Positions 23,685 through 23,751 of a DNA stretch of 23,751 nucleotides are shown here, in pieces (position 1 is the first letter of the stretch; each line of letters starts with the position of its first letter). The notes under the pieces are model-generated. The model was not told the origin of the DNA. It did not search any database and saw nothing but the letters and a program-made list of their open reading frames with translations. Source of the stretch: JBBPYR01 sp038199755 (lineage in GTDB: Bacteria; Chloroflexota; Ktedonobacteria; Ktedonobacterales; Ktedonobacteraceae); contig JBBPYR010000042.1 in assembly GCA_038199755.1 (NCBI GenBank), positions 1 through 23,751 of the forward strand. Reading direction: 5' to 3'. Made by a program: the position numbers and the translations under genes.

Positions 23685-23751
23685 TAGCTATTCCTCCCTT
23701 GTCGCGATAGAAACCAGAACTGGCCCACCGAAATGATCAGTATCAAAATGA
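23684..23751 (-). CDS. C-terminal end of a second ABC permease, MalF-type (5' part outside window)
   Basis: Only the last ~21 codons are visible, ending ISVGQFWFLSRQGRNS and TAA. The pattern, a final hydrophobic helix followed by a short basic tail, fits the last membrane segment of a CUT1 permease. Its stop overlaps the start of the MalG-type gene by one base, the usual arrangement for such permease pairs. Most of the gene lies beyond base 23751. Confidence 0.7.
   Translation of the reverse strand, partial: ILILIISVGQFWFLSRQGRNS

Noticed and set aside
1..23751. CRISPR array, tRNA or rRNA genes
   Set aside because: I found no regularly spaced direct repeats, no cloverleaf ending in CCA-type acceptor, and no rRNA-like sequence.

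Overview
The window fits a GC-moderate, soil-type bacterium with a large and fluid genome. The mix of families suggests a Chloroflexota of the Ktedonobacter type: Hint-domain polymorphic toxin, Tn3 transposon, aromatic catabolism genes, GntR/FCD regulator, CoxL-like molybdoenzyme and CUT1 sugar transporter. That lineage is an inference from gene content; there is no rRNA or other marker gene here.

Region 1 (1-1448) holds the 3' end of a polymorphic toxin, with a Hint autoprocessing domain followed by an unrecognised helical C-terminal domain. A HEAT-repeat protein follows directly and is the likely immunity partner. A 24-bp-arm perfect palindrome closes the region. Region 2 (1449-5903) is a decayed Tn3-family element. 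Its transposase reads intact. Its divergent serine resolvase is broken twice, once by a 67-bp folded palindromic insertion flanked by ACT and once by a single-base deletion. A 28-bp-arm perfect palindrome sits between the transposase and the next gene.

Region 3 (5904-11337, minus strand) is an aromatic-ring catabolic gene set under partial decay. Reading in transcription order it has an alpha/beta hydrolase, a fumarylacetoacetate hydrolase scar, a VOC (extradiol-dioxygenase-like) protein, a YCII protein, a frameshifted DoxX gene, a flavin hydroxylase and a 3'-truncated amidohydrolase/decarboxylase. Three of the seven genes are broken, each in a different way. Region 4 (11413-18757, plus strand) starts from the shared divergent control region, which carries two copies of an ATTATGCATAA palindrome. 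It encodes a GntR/FCD regulator, a single-chain 2-oxoacid dehydrogenase E1-like (AceE-like) enzyme, a metal-dependent amidohydrolase, and an orphan CoxL/xanthine-dehydrogenase large subunit that is visibly more GC-rich than its neighbours.

Region 5 (18758-19886) has a long non-coding stretch with three alternating copies of a 16-nt motif that can form two mutually exclusive hairpins, then a six-helix membrane protein of unknown function. Region 6 (20016-23751, minus strand) is a sugar or polyol operon: the end of one ABC permease, a complete second permease, a GpsA-like dehydrogenase and an FGGY kinase. Together these suggest import of a polyol or sugar, phosphorylation and oxidation.

The points I rate highest are the folded mini-element inside the resolvase, the three-copy alternating hairpin, the uncharacterised toxin/immunity pair, and the orphan E1-like and CoxL-like enzymes. 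All family calls come from reading the sequence; no searches were run.
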